64,000 nt of DNA from Candidatus Poribacteria bacterium (GTDB lineage Bacteria; Poribacteria; WGA-4E; WGA-3G): positions 8,249 to 72,248 of the forward strand of contig PYJA01000015.1 in the NCBI GenBank assembly GCA_003635185.1, read 5' to 3'. The notes beneath the pieces were generated by a model. That model made no database searches, was not told the origin of the DNA, and was given only the letters and a program-made list of their open reading frames with translations. Shown here in pieces: positions 27,191 through 37,771 of the stretch (its first letter is position 1; each line of letters starts with the position of its first letter). A program made the translations under genes and the position numbers.

Positions 27191-27385
27191 CACAAACTGT
27201 TAGTTTGTGCCGATGAGTTTATACCGTAGGTCGGGTAGAGCGTAGCGAAACCCGACCTACAATATTGCTAAAAGAATTAACATTTGTGATAAAACACACC
27301 AGAAAAACCGAAAACTAAATAACCCTGAGTTTGTGCCACTTTTGTAGCATAAACTGCCAGTTTGTGCCACATTCCGCTGCATAGT
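27191..27385. repeat. Cluster of dispersed palindromic repeats between dxs and tlyA
   Basis: Three units are seen. A hairpin CACAAACT-GTT-AGTTTGTG lies at 27191-27209. An 11-base perfect stem GTAGGTCGGGT / ACCCGACCTAC (27226-27236, 27250-27260) recurs with inverted loop at 51136-51169. A 30-base block at 27298-27327 recurs with one mismatch at 51209-51238. The tail 27356-27377 matches 6744-6765 inverted. No gene is visible. Confidence 0.6.
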
Positions 27386-27414
27386 GTTAGATCATATATC
27401 AGAACAATAAAAAG

Positions 27415-28260
27415 ATGGAAAGGTTAGATATTGTCCTTGTTCAACGTGGTTTTGCTGAAAGTCGTCATCAAGCGAAACGTTTGATTTTAGCCGGCGCAGT
27501 CAGAATAAACAACAATTCAAATCTTAAACCGGGACAACGCATACCACCTGACGCTGAAATTGAGGTTGAACACCCACCCAAATATGTCAGTCGTGGTGGT
27601 TTGAAACTTGAAAAGGCACTACATGTTTTTGACATAACCGTTCAAAACAGCGTAGCGATTGACGTTGGGGCTTCCACTGGTGGGTTTACCGACTGCTTAC
27701 TCCAGCACGGTGCAGATTTTGTCTATGCGGTAGATGTAGGATATGGGCAACTTGCATGGAAACTTCAAAAGAACCCGCGTGTTTACGTACTTGACAAAAC
27801 CAATATCCGCTACATTGACCAACACCTATTTTCGCATCCGCTTGACATAGCAGTGGTTGATGTTTCTTTTATCTCCTTACGAAAAGTCTTGCCTACAATA
27901 GAAAATCTGGGAGTATCGGACATAATCGCGCTTGTTAAGCCGCAGTTTGAAGCAGGACGCGTCCACGTTAAAAAGGGTGGTATTGTTGACGACCCAGATG
28001 TACATAAAGAAACATTAATTAATTTGATCGGTTTTGTGCAGGAAGATTTACCAGCAATACCAGCGGGGATAACCTTTTCACCAATTCACCGAGATATAGG
28101 TAATATTGAATACCTCCTCTGGCTTCGGAAACCCACTGCAGCAACGCAATTAGAAGCTGGATTAGACGCTCTACCTATAGTAAATATGGATTTTGTCAAT
28201 GATGTAGTTGATACTGCCCATCATGCTTTTTATGCAGACGCGGCAGAAAATTTGGAATAG
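27415..28260 (+). CDS. tlyA: TlyA-type S4/FtsJ rRNA methyltransferase
   Basis: 281 residues. The N-terminal S4 RNA-binding domain (ERLDIVLVQRGFAESRHQAK, AGAVRINN) and Rossmann methyltransferase domain (AIDVGASTGGFTDCLLQ, VYAVDVGYGQLAWKL, VVDVSFISLRKVLP, ALVKPQFEAGR) are complete. TlyA methylates 16S/23S rRNA 2'-O positions in actinobacteria; older names call it haemolysin. The C-terminal tail after about 245 is longer than in M. tuberculosis. It ends 4 bases before tamB. Confidence 0.88.
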   Translation: MERLDIVLVQRGFAESRHQAKRLILAGAVRINNNSNLKPGQRIPPDAEIEVEHPPKYVSRGGLKLEKALHVFDITVQNSVAIDVGASTGGFTDCLLQHGADFVYAVDVGYGQLAWKLQKNPRVYVLDKTNIRYIDQHLFSHPLDIAVVDVSFISLRKVLPTIENLGVSDIIALVKPQFEAGRVHVKKGGIVDDPDVHKETLINLIGFVQEDLPAIPAGITFSPIHRDIGNIEYLLWLRKPTAATQLEAGLDALPIVNMDFVNDVVDTAHHAFYADAAENLE

Positions 28261-28264
28261 AACA

Positions 28265-31200
28265 ATGACACGACGAAAGAAAATATTAATTTCAATACCA
28301 CTAATTATCCTTATCGTTGGAATCGGTGGATTTTTCTATATCAGTTCCGATTCTTTCCTAAATAATTTCATCAAACCCCGTTTTGAAAAAGCTTTTCAAA
28401 AACAGGTCAATGAAAAATACACTGTTACATTCGGTGAATTGAGCGGGAATATCTTTACTGGTGTTGAAGTCAGAGATTTCAGGATAGAAGACGACAAAAA
28501 ATTGTCTATACTCTCTACAGATGAGATAGTCCTAAAATATAACTTTTTTGCGCTGCTACAACGCAAATTCCTTGTTACTGCCTTAGAAATCAACGCGCCA
28601 GAGTTAAACCTGCGGCGCAATTCGGAGGGACAAGTAAATCTTACACAGATGCTGCGAAAAACTGCACCTGAACCTGAATCTACTAATAATTCCTTTGCGT
28701 TTGCTATTTCCAAAGCTGTTATCAATGAGGGTAAGATTCTCTTTACAGATACACAGCAGAACATTGAATTAGAGCTTCCTAATATCAAACTCGGATTAAA
28801 GGGACCTCTTGATAATTGGAATCATAGGATAGAAGGCTCTATTGGTGATGGGAGTTTTATCCTAAATGGAACCAGGTTACCAACAGGCCGTTTGGAGAAT
28901 ATAGATTTTTCACTTTCAGCGAAAAGTGGTGAATTATCGGAAACCCTCAAATTGCAACTGGGTAACTCATTTTTAGAAGTAATGGAATTCGAAAGAAATT
29001 GGGATAGCGGGGAATGGAATACGCTTGTAGAGATAACGATTGATGCGACAGATGTGCAAAAGTTGCTTGGTAACGATACGCAACTTGCAGGATTAGGCAA
29101 AGTGGTGTTGAATTTAACGGGAACAGATTCGACTTTAAATGGAACACTCGCAGGAACATCTGAGGCACTTTCCATCAAACAAATTCAGAGCACAACAGAT
29201 TCATCTGAATCTAATATTAGACAAATAGACATTAAAGAATTAGCCTTCAATACGACCATAAATTTAGAGGAAGTTCCGAAAGTAACTTTGGACAAATTCA
29301 GTGCACAGCTTGCAGGTGGCACACTCACGGGAAAAGGCAACGCGGCGTTTGATAACATCGCTGAAGGTAATCTGTTAGCGCGATTACAGCATTTTGTCAA
29401 CCAACCTATCACCTACGACAGTAGTTGGCAAATTTCAAATGTTCAGCTCCGTTCACTATTATCAATGTTCGTTGAATTGCCAGCAGAGACACCTCAAATC
29501 GAATCTGGAATATTTACTGGCTCAGTGCAGATAAAAGGTAATACAACAGGTAATTTTTACCTTGATAGCAATGTCCAACTTTCAGAAACGAATTTACTTG
29601 TAGGAGATGGACTAAAACTTACCTCTCTAAAAGATTCCTCTCTAAATTTGGAAATATCCTCAACCCCTGAGAACGGTTCAAATATCACTGCAGACGGTAC
29701 CATAGACAGCACAACCGTTGCCATTAGTGGTTCCTATGAAAGCCTTAATGTCCAACTTGAGAGTGTTGACTTTGGCAAACTGTTTAAAATTTTTAACACA
29801 ATTCCTTTCAAAGGTATCGGACGCATTACTGCAGAAATAAAAAAAGATGGCACAGCCAATGGATATGCAGAGGTGCCTGAGGCATTTTATTGTCACAATG
29901 ATGATGACCCAATTCCAGTGGGGCGTTTAACCGGAAATTTTCGGTATATAGATCGGGTTGTGTATTTTGAAAACACACATCTGACAAAGCGAGGTGGTAC
30001 AAGTGTTTCCATTGCGGGCAATATTGGTATAGATGGCAAGTTACCAGCAAATTTTCGCATAGTCCCTGATCCGCTTGTGCTGGATGCTGACTATAACAAA
30101 CTCTTTTTTACAATAGCCTACCCCATTGAAGGCAATATGAAGGGTGAATTAAAATTATACGGTCAGCTCATCGACCACCTTGATGGTGAAGGAAATTTTT
30201 TCATCGATTCTGCCAAGGCATGGAACATCAACTTAGACCCTACCACACTACCATTAAAGATAGATGACTACGCACTAACTATCCCCAATTTTGTAATCAC
30301 GGCACGCGGTCAACAAGTTATTTTAAATGCCAATGTAGAAAGCAATGGAGACTTTGATTTTAGCCTAAAAAATAGTCCGGATAAACCGGTGCAATTGGTA
30401 GAACTCGCGCGTGCGGCAGACATTACCGATCTTCCACTTGATGGTAAAATGGATGTCGAGATTAAATCATATCAAAAAAAGCCTCACGCCCTTGTGTTTA
30501 CAACAAAATTTATCTTTTCAAACCTCACATTTGAAGACAATCCGCTTGGTGATGCCCATCTGGATGGTATTCTCATAGAAGAAAAAAATCATTTCAAATT
30601 TACCGGAAAAGCACTTACTGGCACGACTGATATTGAAGGTACAATCAGTAATAGCGAGCCCAATCCATACAAGTTCACCCTTAAAAGTGAAAAAACAGCA
30701 GTCACTCCCATTCTGCGCATTTTTAATCCTGCTCTTGATGCTATTATTGGGACGATTGATAGCACTGTTAAAGTAGAAGGCACAATTGCGGAATTGTTCT
30801 CTACTGAACCGGTGGAACCTTCTAAAAAACGAGTATATCCTTATGATGTTGACATAATTATTGACAAAACGCAACTTGAGTACAATTCGTTGCGCTTTAC
30901 AAATCCTAAACCGATGCACCTAAGGTTAGAAGATGATATATTCACGATTTTTGACGGCTCACTATCTGTTCACGGAGATGAATCTCCATTTATTCAGCTT
31001 ACCGGCACCCTTGATACAAGAACTGAAGAGTTAGACCTCTCCTCCAAGCATAATCAAATGTTAATGCTGGAATCTCTCGGTGCGGCGTTAGGGTTTCCCA
31101 TTTCTGGTACTGCTCAATATGATTTAAGAACAAAAGGAACCTTAGGTAATCCTATTGTCGATCTCAAATGGACAGTCCCAATGTTAATTGTGGAAACCGA

Positions 31201-34200
31201 AATAGGAAATATCAGTATAGGTAATGCAAACGGTGAAATAAAATTTCAAGATAATACGCTACATATCAAACCTTTTCAAATACTGGTCCTGAATAATCCG
31301 TTGCAAATAGGCGGAAATATAGATATTGATCAAAATGTATTTAACAATTCCAAACTAAACATTGGAATCAGTGGCGACAATTTTGATTTAACAAAGTTCT
31401 CAGACTTAGTTCGGAACAGTTTGCCTGTTGAAGCTGCGAAACACTTAACATTAGACGAATCTACTGTAATTCAAGGAAACATCGGAATTTCACTCAATGT
31501 CTTAGGTAGTATAACAGCCCCTGTTGTTGATCTAAATCTACACACAATAGAAAACCACCCTATTCACTTCGGTGTATTTGCAAAACCAATCACATTGGAG
31601 AAACTGCATGCACTTACGACTATCACAAAAAAGTCAGTAGAGGTGCGAGATTTAATTGCCAATGGACAGATCGGGAAAGGCAGTTTTGAGATAAATGGAG
31701 AAACGTCATTTTCAACTCGCAACGGAGAGGAAATGATGTTTGACATGGGAACATCTTTTCAGAAACTGGAGATTGGTGATTTTGTCACACTTTACCAGCA
31801 AAAACCCTCTTTCGTAAACGGTCTAATTAGCGGGGCGGCAAAAATAGCTGGAACAGGTTTTACTCCCGATCTTATAGCAGCAACATGTAATATAGATGAA
31901 CTCAATTTACATGCACACAACTATCAACTTTCTAATACTTCACCGATCGATTTCAAATTAAATAACAGTGGTATCATTTCCCGTTTTCCTTTACGGATCA
32001 CCTCCTCTGTAATAGATACCAAAGTTGATGTTAACTTAGATGGTCCACTTGCTACGCCAAACATATCCGCAAAATGGGATGGAACGTTTAAACATACGTC
32101 AAAGATGAATACAGATTTACCGTTGCAATGGCAAGGCAACGTTGAATATGCAAACAAACAAATTAAATTGAGGACTGAACTTACTAATAATGGCGATAAG
32201 CTCACCCTCAGCGGCACGATCCCGTTCGATCTGACTTTGGCAGAAATTGATTTTTCAGAACGATTTCTTGATGTTCCAATTGAAAATGTGCGACTTACTG
32301 GAAAAGAACTACCACTGACTTTTTTCCCGGGCGTAGATGCTGTTTTTTCTGCTACGGAAAGCGTTGTGGATATTGATCTAAAACTTCAAGGTACTACCCG
32401 AACCCCATATCTGGAAGGGAATGTGTTTTTTCAAGCACCACACCTACGGCTCAACAATTTCAACCAACCTTTTGAGAATGTGACAGTGCAACTTGCTGCG
32501 CGCAAAGACGCTATTGAGTTTGCAAAGTTCCAATTTAATATAGAAGATGAAGATGGGGTGTGTAATCTCGAACAAAGTGAGTTGCAACTTGATGGATTAA
32601 CACCAAAGTTATTCTTAGTAAAAGGTCTGTCATTAAAACAATATCCTCTCGATTTAACCCTACGTCAGGCAATTCGGCTGGATACCTTTGAGGATGTGAA
32701 TGGGCAGGTTACAGCTACGCTTACGGAATTGGAAATACCGTTTGAAAGTTTTTTTGAAAACGGAAAGCAAATTCCAATTCCGAAAATACGCGAAGTAATT
32801 ACATTTGATAGGCTTAGTCAGAAAGCAAAAGCAAAATTCTCTATTGACGACATCTCTTTTAGTTTTATGGCATTGGATCAAAAATACAAATTTGAAAACC
32901 CAGAACGAATTCCAATTTCTCTGAATGCAGGCGAATTCAAAGTTGAAACATTAAAACTTGAAAATACTATCCCGATCCCTTCTGCAGCACCACAAGAACC
33001 CCTTATTTTCACTTGTTATGGTAGATGGAACATGCACGGTGGTATATTTCTCAATCTGAAACTACACAATTTCAATATCTCAGTTACAGATCAACTTTTA
33101 CCAGAAGATTTTCGTGACGCATATAAACTGAATGGAATTTTATCAACTGAAATCAACATCACGGGCGTTTACGAAGCACCTAAGGTAACGGTGAAGTTTG
33201 ATGGGGATAGACTCACAATCAATCAAGCAAATATTGACAAATTCTCTGCCGAACTTCATTATAGCCACGTTGACCGGCACTGGAAAATACAAGACAATAC
33301 TGAGATTCTTAGATTAGGGAATAATCGACTCCTCTGTTCTGGGAGGGTGCCTTATATACTTTCCTTCTCAAAATTCCAAGCGGAACCTTTACCAGAACCT
33401 ATGGAAGTAACGTTCACCACAGAATTAGAAGATCTTGAGATTTTACCACATGTTGACCCGTTTATTCAATCCGCTAACGGAGAAGGAACAATCAGCGCAA
33501 CTATTTATGGCACCCCGAAAGCACCACAACTTAGAGGGTCGGGCGAATTTAATCAAGTTTCCTTGAAATTAGTAGACTCGCCTGTTTCCTTTGAACGACT
33601 TAACGCTTCATTTGATTTATCGGAAACGGGGTTGAAAATTGAACATCTGGAAGCGGAGTTAAATGATGGGAACTTTTCCGCTTATGGTGAAATAACCTCC
33701 AACTGGTTAAAGTTAGATCAAATTAACCTTAGCGCTCGCTTGGAAAATTGCAACTTCGTCCAGCCGGGGATATATCAGATCAACGTAAGTGCTGACAATA
33801 TGCATCTACATGGCAATATCACAAAACCGATACTGGACGGCGACATAACAATCAACTCTGGTCAATACCAACAGAATTGGGATTGGGAAGACGTGCTGGA
33901 CTCTTTCACCGCTCGTACTGTCAGTGAGACAGATATATTTTCAGATGCTCCAATTTTGCGCGATCTGACGTTAAACTTAGGGATTGATATACCAAACAGT
34001 TTTCATCTACTTTCATCAACTGGCGGAGCTACTGACATTGAAATCAAGTGTAGTGGTCAACTCACAGGTCGAATTCAAGAACCTATTTTCACTGGTACAC
34101 TTTCTATCCCTAAAGGACGAATTAGCATTCTGACACAGATTTTTGAAATTGATGAAGGTTCAACTATCACTAACCTTGATAAAAATGCCTTCAATCCAGA

Positions 34201-34597
34201 GTTAGATATTTCCCTCAAAACACCGAATCCGATCCGCGGTGTATTACTAAGTGACGGAAGCACGGCAGATGTTATGGTTACCGCAAGTGTTACTGGAGTG
34301 CTCGAAAACGCGGATATTGATAAAGCGAAACTCAGTTTCGGGGCAGAACCACTTAATTCTTCCACAACTGAAGTCTTCACAGATGCAGACGTTCTCGCGC
34401 TGCTTTCACCGGATAATTTTCTTTCACTGTCGTTCGGCGGGTTCACCTTTACAGTTTCTTCTGGTTTCGATCCTGACGAACGTCACATTATCGCAGAATA
34501 TCCGTTTTCCCTCTTCGGCAGAAAAATACCAATTAAAATTGAACGTGAAAAAGACGAATTTGGTGTAGGTGTTCAATTGTTGGAGGGACGTTTCTAA
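28265..34597 (+). CDS. tamB: TamB-like AsmA-family giant envelope protein
   Basis: 2,110 residues. One N-terminal membrane anchor (ILISIPLIILIVGIGGFFYI) is followed by a very long series of beta-rich repeats (GKLPANF, NGTLAG and similar) that fit the hydrophobic groove of TamB/AsmA proteins. The last 400 residues match the TamB C-terminal domain (GTLSIPKGRISILTQIFEID, ITNLDKNAFNPELDI, VMVTASVTGVLENA, ADVLALLSP). Such proteins span the periplasm and are linked to phospholipid transport and outer-membrane protein assembly. ATG 28265 is chosen because it starts just before the anchor. It is about 1.7 times longer than E. coli TamB. The next gene, an Omp85 barrel, starts 2 bases later, as in tamA/tamB pairs. 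Confidence 0.87.
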   Translation: MTRRKKILISIPLIILIVGIGGFFYISSDSFLNNFIKPRFEKAFQKQVNEKYTVTFGELSGNIFTGVEVRDFRIEDDKKLSILSTDEIVLKYNFFALLQRKFLVTALEINAPELNLRRNSEGQVNLTQMLRKTAPEPESTNNSFAFAISKAVINEGKILFTDTQQNIELELPNIKLGLKGPLDNWNHRIEGSIGDGSFILNGTRLPTGRLENIDFSLSAKSGELSETLKLQLGNSFLEVMEFERNWDSGEWNTLVEITIDATDVQKLLGNDTQLAGLGKVVLNLTGTDSTLNGTLAGTSEALSIKQIQSTTDSSESNIRQIDIKELAFNTTINLEEVPKVTLDKFSAQLAGGTLTGKGNAAFDNIAEGNLLARLQHFVNQPITYDSSWQISNVQLRSLLSMFVELPAETPQIESGIFTGSVQIKGNTTGNFYLDSNVQLSETNLLVGDGLKLTSLKDSSLNLEISSTPENGSNITADGTIDSTTVAISGSYESLNVQLESVDFGKLFKIFNTIPFKGIGRITAEIKKDGTANGYAEVPEAFYCHNDDDPIPVGRLTGNFRYIDRVVYFENTHLTKRGGTSVSIAGNIGIDGKLPANFRIVPDPLVLDADYNKLFFTIAYPIEGNMKGELKLYGQLIDHLDGEGNFFIDSAKAWNINLDPTTLPLKIDDYALTIPNFVITARGQQVILNANVESNGDFDFSLKNSPDKPVQLVELARAADITDLPLDGKMDVEIKSYQKKPHALVFTTKFIFSNLTFEDNPLGDAHLDGILIEEKNHFKFTGKALTGTTDIEGTISNSEPNPYKFTLKSEKTAVTPILRIFNPALDAIIGTIDSTVKVEGTIAELFSTEPVEPSKKRVYPYDVDIIIDKTQLEYNSLRFTNPKPMHLRLEDDIFTIFDGSLSVHGDESPFIQLTGTLDTRTEELDLSSKHNQMLMLESLGAALGFPISGTAQYDLRTKGTLGNPIVDLKWTVPMLIVETEIGNISIGNANGEIKFQDNTLHIKPFQILVLNNPLQIGGNIDIDQNVFNNSKLNIGISGDNFDLTKFSDLVRNSLPVEAAKHLTLDESTVIQGNIGISLNVLGSITAPVVDLNLHTIENHPIHFGVFAKPITLEKLHALTTITKKSVEVRDLIANGQIGKGSFEINGETSFSTRNGEEMMFDMGTSFQKLEIGDFVTLYQQKPSFVNGLISGAAKIAGTGFTPDLIAATCNIDELNLHAHNYQLSNTSPIDFKLNNSGIISRFPLRITSSVIDTKVDVNLDGPLATPNISAKWDGTFKHTSKMNTDLPLQWQGNVEYANKQIKLRTELTNNGDKLTLSGTIPFDLTLAEIDFSERFLDVPIENVRLTGKELPLTFFPGVDAVFSATESVVDIDLKLQGTTRTPYLEGNVFFQAPHLRLNNFNQPFENVTVQLAARKDAIEFAKFQFNIEDEDGVCNLEQSELQLDGLTPKLFLVKGLSLKQYPLDLTLRQAIRLDTFEDVNGQVTATLTELEIPFESFFENGKQIPIPKIREVITFDRLSQKAKAKFSIDDISFSFMALDQKYKFENPERIPISLNAGEFKVETLKLENTIPIPSAAPQEPLIFTCYGRWNMHGGIFLNLKLHNFNISVTDQLLPEDFRDAYKLNGILSTEINITGVYEAPKVTVKFDGDRLTINQANIDKFSAELHYSHVDRHWKIQDNTEILRLGNNRLLCSGRVPYILSFSKFQAEPLPEPMEVTFTTELEDLEILPHVDPFIQSANGEGTISATIYGTPKAPQLRGSGEFNQVSLKLVDSPVSFERLNASFDLSETGLKIEHLEAELNDGNFSAYGEITSNWLKLDQINLSARLENCNFVQPGIYQINVSADNMHLHGNITKPILDGDITINSGQYQQNWDWEDVLDSFTARTVSETDIFSDAPILRDLTLNLGIDIPNSFHLLSSTGGATDIEIKCSGQLTGRIQEPIFTGTLSIPKGRISILTQIFEIDEGSTITNLDKNAFNPELDISLKTPNPIRGVLLSDGSTADVMVTASVTGVLENADIDKAKLSFGAEPLNSSTTEVFTDADVLALLSPDNFLSLSFGGFTFTVSSGFDPDERHIIAEYPFSLFGRKIPIKIEREKDEFGVGVQLLEGRF

Positions 34598-34599
34598 AA

Positions 34600-37500
34600 A
34601 TGTATAAATTGGGTTTTAACCATACACCAAAATCTTTTTCTATCATTTCAGTTAAAGGACGCATCTTATGTGGACTTATACTAATTCTTTTCTGTTTTTT
34701 TTCCACTAAGTCCCTCTTCGGACAAGTTACAGATACCTCACAACTCCAAAATACGCCCCATAAAACCTTTCGAGAAAAAATAGTTTTTAAAATTGAGTAT
34801 TTTATTGATGGACAGCCTGTGACAAACAGCGAAACTATCAGTACGCTGCAAAAAATGACACATATATCGGTTGGTTCACAGTTTTCTCGTTATGCTATTC
34901 AACAAAGCGTAATCTCACTTTATTCCTTAAAAAAGTTTTCCGAGGTTGATGTTTACACTTTAGAAACAGTGAATGGGATTGTACTCAAATTTGATTTAAC
35001 AAACATGATGCGCATCCAAAAAATTAAGGATACCGGTGTCCTCACTGGTGAACTTAGAAACGCCATCCGAGATGTGATCAAATTAAAGCCTGGGGAAATA
35101 TATAGTCCAGAAATTGCAAAAAACGATGCTGATTCTATTAAAGCAGTATGCGCTGATAACGGTTATTTTAACGCAGATGTGGAAGTTAAGGTAATTACTA
35201 CAGACGAAAGCTTAATATACCAAATCGACTTGAGAGATCCGACACTCGTTTCTGAAGTTCAAATTCAGGGCAATACGGCGATATTCTCAGAGCGAATCAA
35301 GGAAATTTGTCAAACTCGTGTCGGAAAAGTCTATCGCAAATCTACTGTAGATGAAGATATTGCAGCAATTCAAGACCTTTATAGAAAAAAATACTATTAT
35401 CCGAGTACTGAAATTGAGTTTTCCTTTAAGCATGAAACCGGCATATTGACACTTGATATTAACGAAGGTGTCCAACTATTGCTTGATTTCGTGGATGAGA
35501 ATGGGAAACCAATTTTTCAAGACTCTCTTATTCGCAATTTTTGGGCAAAATTGCGCAATATCAGACAAGAGTCAGAAAGAGATCAACTGATAAACAAAAT
35601 AACAGATTTAATAAATGATGACTCTCGATGGGTACAGACCGTAGAAACACACTTTAAAGCAAGGGGTTACGACGGGACAAAGGTTGATATAGAAAAATTA
35701 ACCAATTCTCCGCTACATGTAAAATTTACTATTAAGTTGGGGATCCGTTACGTTGTGAGGAAAGTCGGATTCACCGGCAATAAGGCGTTTTCACAAAAGG
35801 AACTGCTTCGTGAGATGGAGACCAAACCTACCAATTTTTTCTCTCAACATATTAAAAAACGCTTTTTCTCAGAGCAAACACTTGAAAGAGATAAGAAACG
35901 TTTGAAAATTTTGTATGAAAAATCTGGTTATCCCAAAGTAACAGTAAAACAGGATCTTCTGAAACAGGACGCTAATAATCGGAATGTTGGAGAAATCTCA
36001 ATAAACCTTACATTTGTTGAACCCTACAGAGAAGTGATTTACCGTTGTCATTTTAGTGGAAACAGTGTCCTTGATGCCGTTACTCTCTATGAGGCTTTAC
36101 CAAGCAAACCCCCAGGACCAAATGCGCGGCTTGTAAAAAAGAAATATGAAAATGCAATACTTAAAGCGTATCAAGATCGCGGTTACATTGATGCGACTGT
36201 TGAAACACAATATCTGGATAAAACGGACAAACCAGTATTTCTGGTAGAAGGTAATTTTTCAAAACTCTTGGATGCTTTTGCGATCCCAAAGAAAATAGAG
36301 GATGTTTTTGCAGAACACAATCTTTCACTAACTGGAATAGATATTGCTACCAAGATAGGTGATGAGTGGAGTATCCAAGATGCGTATGGTAACGCACGTT
36401 ATACGTTCAAACAGGAAAAGGAACAACTCGCTGTATTTGAACATGGTGTCCTCCAGTTTGAAATAGATGAGGGGAGTCGAGTAATGTTTGGCAATTTTAA
36501 TTTTGTTGGTGACACTGGAGTTAAACCATATATATTAAATCGCGAGGTTGTACACCTTCCGGGTACTCTCTTTACATTGGACAGGTTGAATCAATCTATC
36601 CAAAACATGTACAACACAGGCATTTTTGAAACTGGAATTCGATGGAACCGTAAAGCACAAACATCCCTCGGAGATCAACCCAGTGATTTTGATGAAAACG
36701 ACACACAAATTCTTTTGTTGCCTGAAACAAGAGTTGATGATGTTGTAATTCGCCTTCAAAAGCGCAAGCCTCGTGAATACAGTGCCGACATAGACTATAG
36801 TTCTACAGATGATCTTCGTGGAACAATTGCATTTAGTCATCGCAATCTCTTCAAGCGAAATATTAGGTTTCATTTACGGGGCAGATTGTCCCTTCTCCGC
36901 TGGAGAACTGGCAATTATCTCTATGATACCATCTTAACGGAACCCTGGCTTATAGGTAGAACAAGTGGCAGTCTACAATTCATGGCAAGGAAATTGGAAG
37001 AAGATGACTATGTTCGGGCACTCCAGGGAAGTTTTAGTCTCAGTAGAAAGTTATCCAGAGCACACCGCCTTAATCTACAATACAGTTTTCGAGATTTAAA
37101 AGATACCTTTGTAGATGAAACTGCTGTAGCGTCCCTTATTCCAAACTCATCAACAACAGTCAGTAGTCTAAGTTTCTTATGGAGACAAGATAGTCAGTTT
37201 CCTGCTCTCAATCCAACATCTGGTATGTTTAACGAGGTTACAATAGAATATGCTGGAGGTTTTTTAGGTGGAAAAAGTAGTTTTATCAAAGTGACCGGAG
37301 ATACTCGCTATAACAAAAGACTACATACGCGCGGACTTGTGTTAGCAACAGCACTCAGGCTTGGCTTCACCACGGGTCTACAAGATAACAGCGGATCGGA
37401 ATTAATTTCTTTTGAACGATTCTGGGCAGGAGGTAGCACCACAGTCCGGGGATATGAGGAGAGGGGACTGGGACCTCATGACCTGACCGGCAAACACCGT

Positions 37501-37761
37501 GGCAACATTCAGTTTATTTTTAATACGGAGTTACGTTTTCCTATTTTTAACCCAATTCGAGGAGTTTTCTTTTTCGACACAGGAAACGTTTGGGGTACTG
37601 TGGCAGACATTGAGTACGAGTGGTTACCTTCCGCTTTGGGGGTCGGTCTTCGATTAAACTTGGGACCTCTCGAACTTGGAGTTGATTATGCCGCACCTCT
37701 CATCTCAATTCCAGATGTGCCGACAAACTCATTCTATTTTCGTATTGGAAACACATTTTAG
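34600..37761 (+). CDS. Omp85-family outer-membrane protein (BamA/TamA-like)
   Basis: 1,053 residues. A signal peptide (ILCGLILILFCFFSTKSLFG) precedes several POTRA-like units (VSEVQIQGNTAIFSERIKEI, VRKVGFTGNKAFSQKELLRE, YRCHFSGNSVLDAVTLYEAL, MFGNFNFVGDTGVKPYILNR). A C-terminal 16-strand-type barrel shows the Omp85 signature (TTVRGYEERGLGP) and ends with an aromatic residue (YFRIGNTF). It inserts beta-barrels or moves substrates across the outer membrane. It starts 2 bases after tamB and is probably its partner. It could also be the genome's BamA; length and extra POTRA-like repeats do not settle this. Confidence 0.87.
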   Translation: MYKLGFNHTPKSFSIISVKGRILCGLILILFCFFSTKSLFGQVTDTSQLQNTPHKTFREKIVFKIEYFIDGQPVTNSETISTLQKMTHISVGSQFSRYAIQQSVISLYSLKKFSEVDVYTLETVNGIVLKFDLTNMMRIQKIKDTGVLTGELRNAIRDVIKLKPGEIYSPEIAKNDADSIKAVCADNGYFNADVEVKVITTDESLIYQIDLRDPTLVSEVQIQGNTAIFSERIKEICQTRVGKVYRKSTVDEDIAAIQDLYRKKYYYPSTEIEFSFKHETGILTLDINEGVQLLLDFVDENGKPIFQDSLIRNFWAKLRNIRQESERDQLINKITDLINDDSRWVQTVETHFKARGYDGTKVDIEKLTNSPLHVKFTIKLGIRYVVRKVGFTGNKAFSQKELLREMETKPTNFFSQHIKKRFFSEQTLERDKKRLKILYEKSGYPKVTVKQDLLKQDANNRNVGEISINLTFVEPYREVIYRCHFSGNSVLDAVTLYEALPSKPPGPNARLVKKKYENAILKAYQDRGYIDATVETQYLDKTDKPVFLVEGNFSKLLDAFAIPKKIEDVFAEHNLSLTGIDIATKIGDEWSIQDAYGNARYTFKQEKEQLAVFEHGVLQFEIDEGSRVMFGNFNFVGDTGVKPYILNREVVHLPGTLFTLDRLNQSIQNMYNTGIFETGIRWNRKAQTSLGDQPSDFDENDTQILLLPETRVDDVVIRLQKRKPREYSADIDYSSTDDLRGTIAFSHRNLFKRNIRFHLRGRLSLLRWRTGNYLYDTILTEPWLIGRTSGSLQFMARKLEEDDYVRALQGSFSLSRKLSRAHRLNLQYSFRDLKDTFVDETAVASLIPNSSTTVSSLSFLWRQDSQFPALNPTSGMFNEVTIEYAGGFLGGKSSFIKVTGDTRYNKRLHTRGLVLATALRLGFTTGLQDNSGSELISFERFWAGGSTTVRGYEERGLGPHDLTGKHRGNIQFIFNTELRFPIFNPIRGVFFFDTGNVWGTVADIEYEWLPSALGVGLRLNLGPLELGVDYAAPLISIPDVPTNSFYFRIGNTF

Positions 37762-37771
37762 ACAAGTCAGT

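Noticed and set aside
27191-27385. Possible CRISPR array between dxs and tlyA
   Set aside because: The repeats are different palindromes of unequal spacing, not one direct repeat with regular spacers.
31924-32217. Minus-strand open frames inside tamB and the Omp85 gene
   Set aside because: Many such frames occur opposite these long genes with no start signals or recognisable products; they are shadows.
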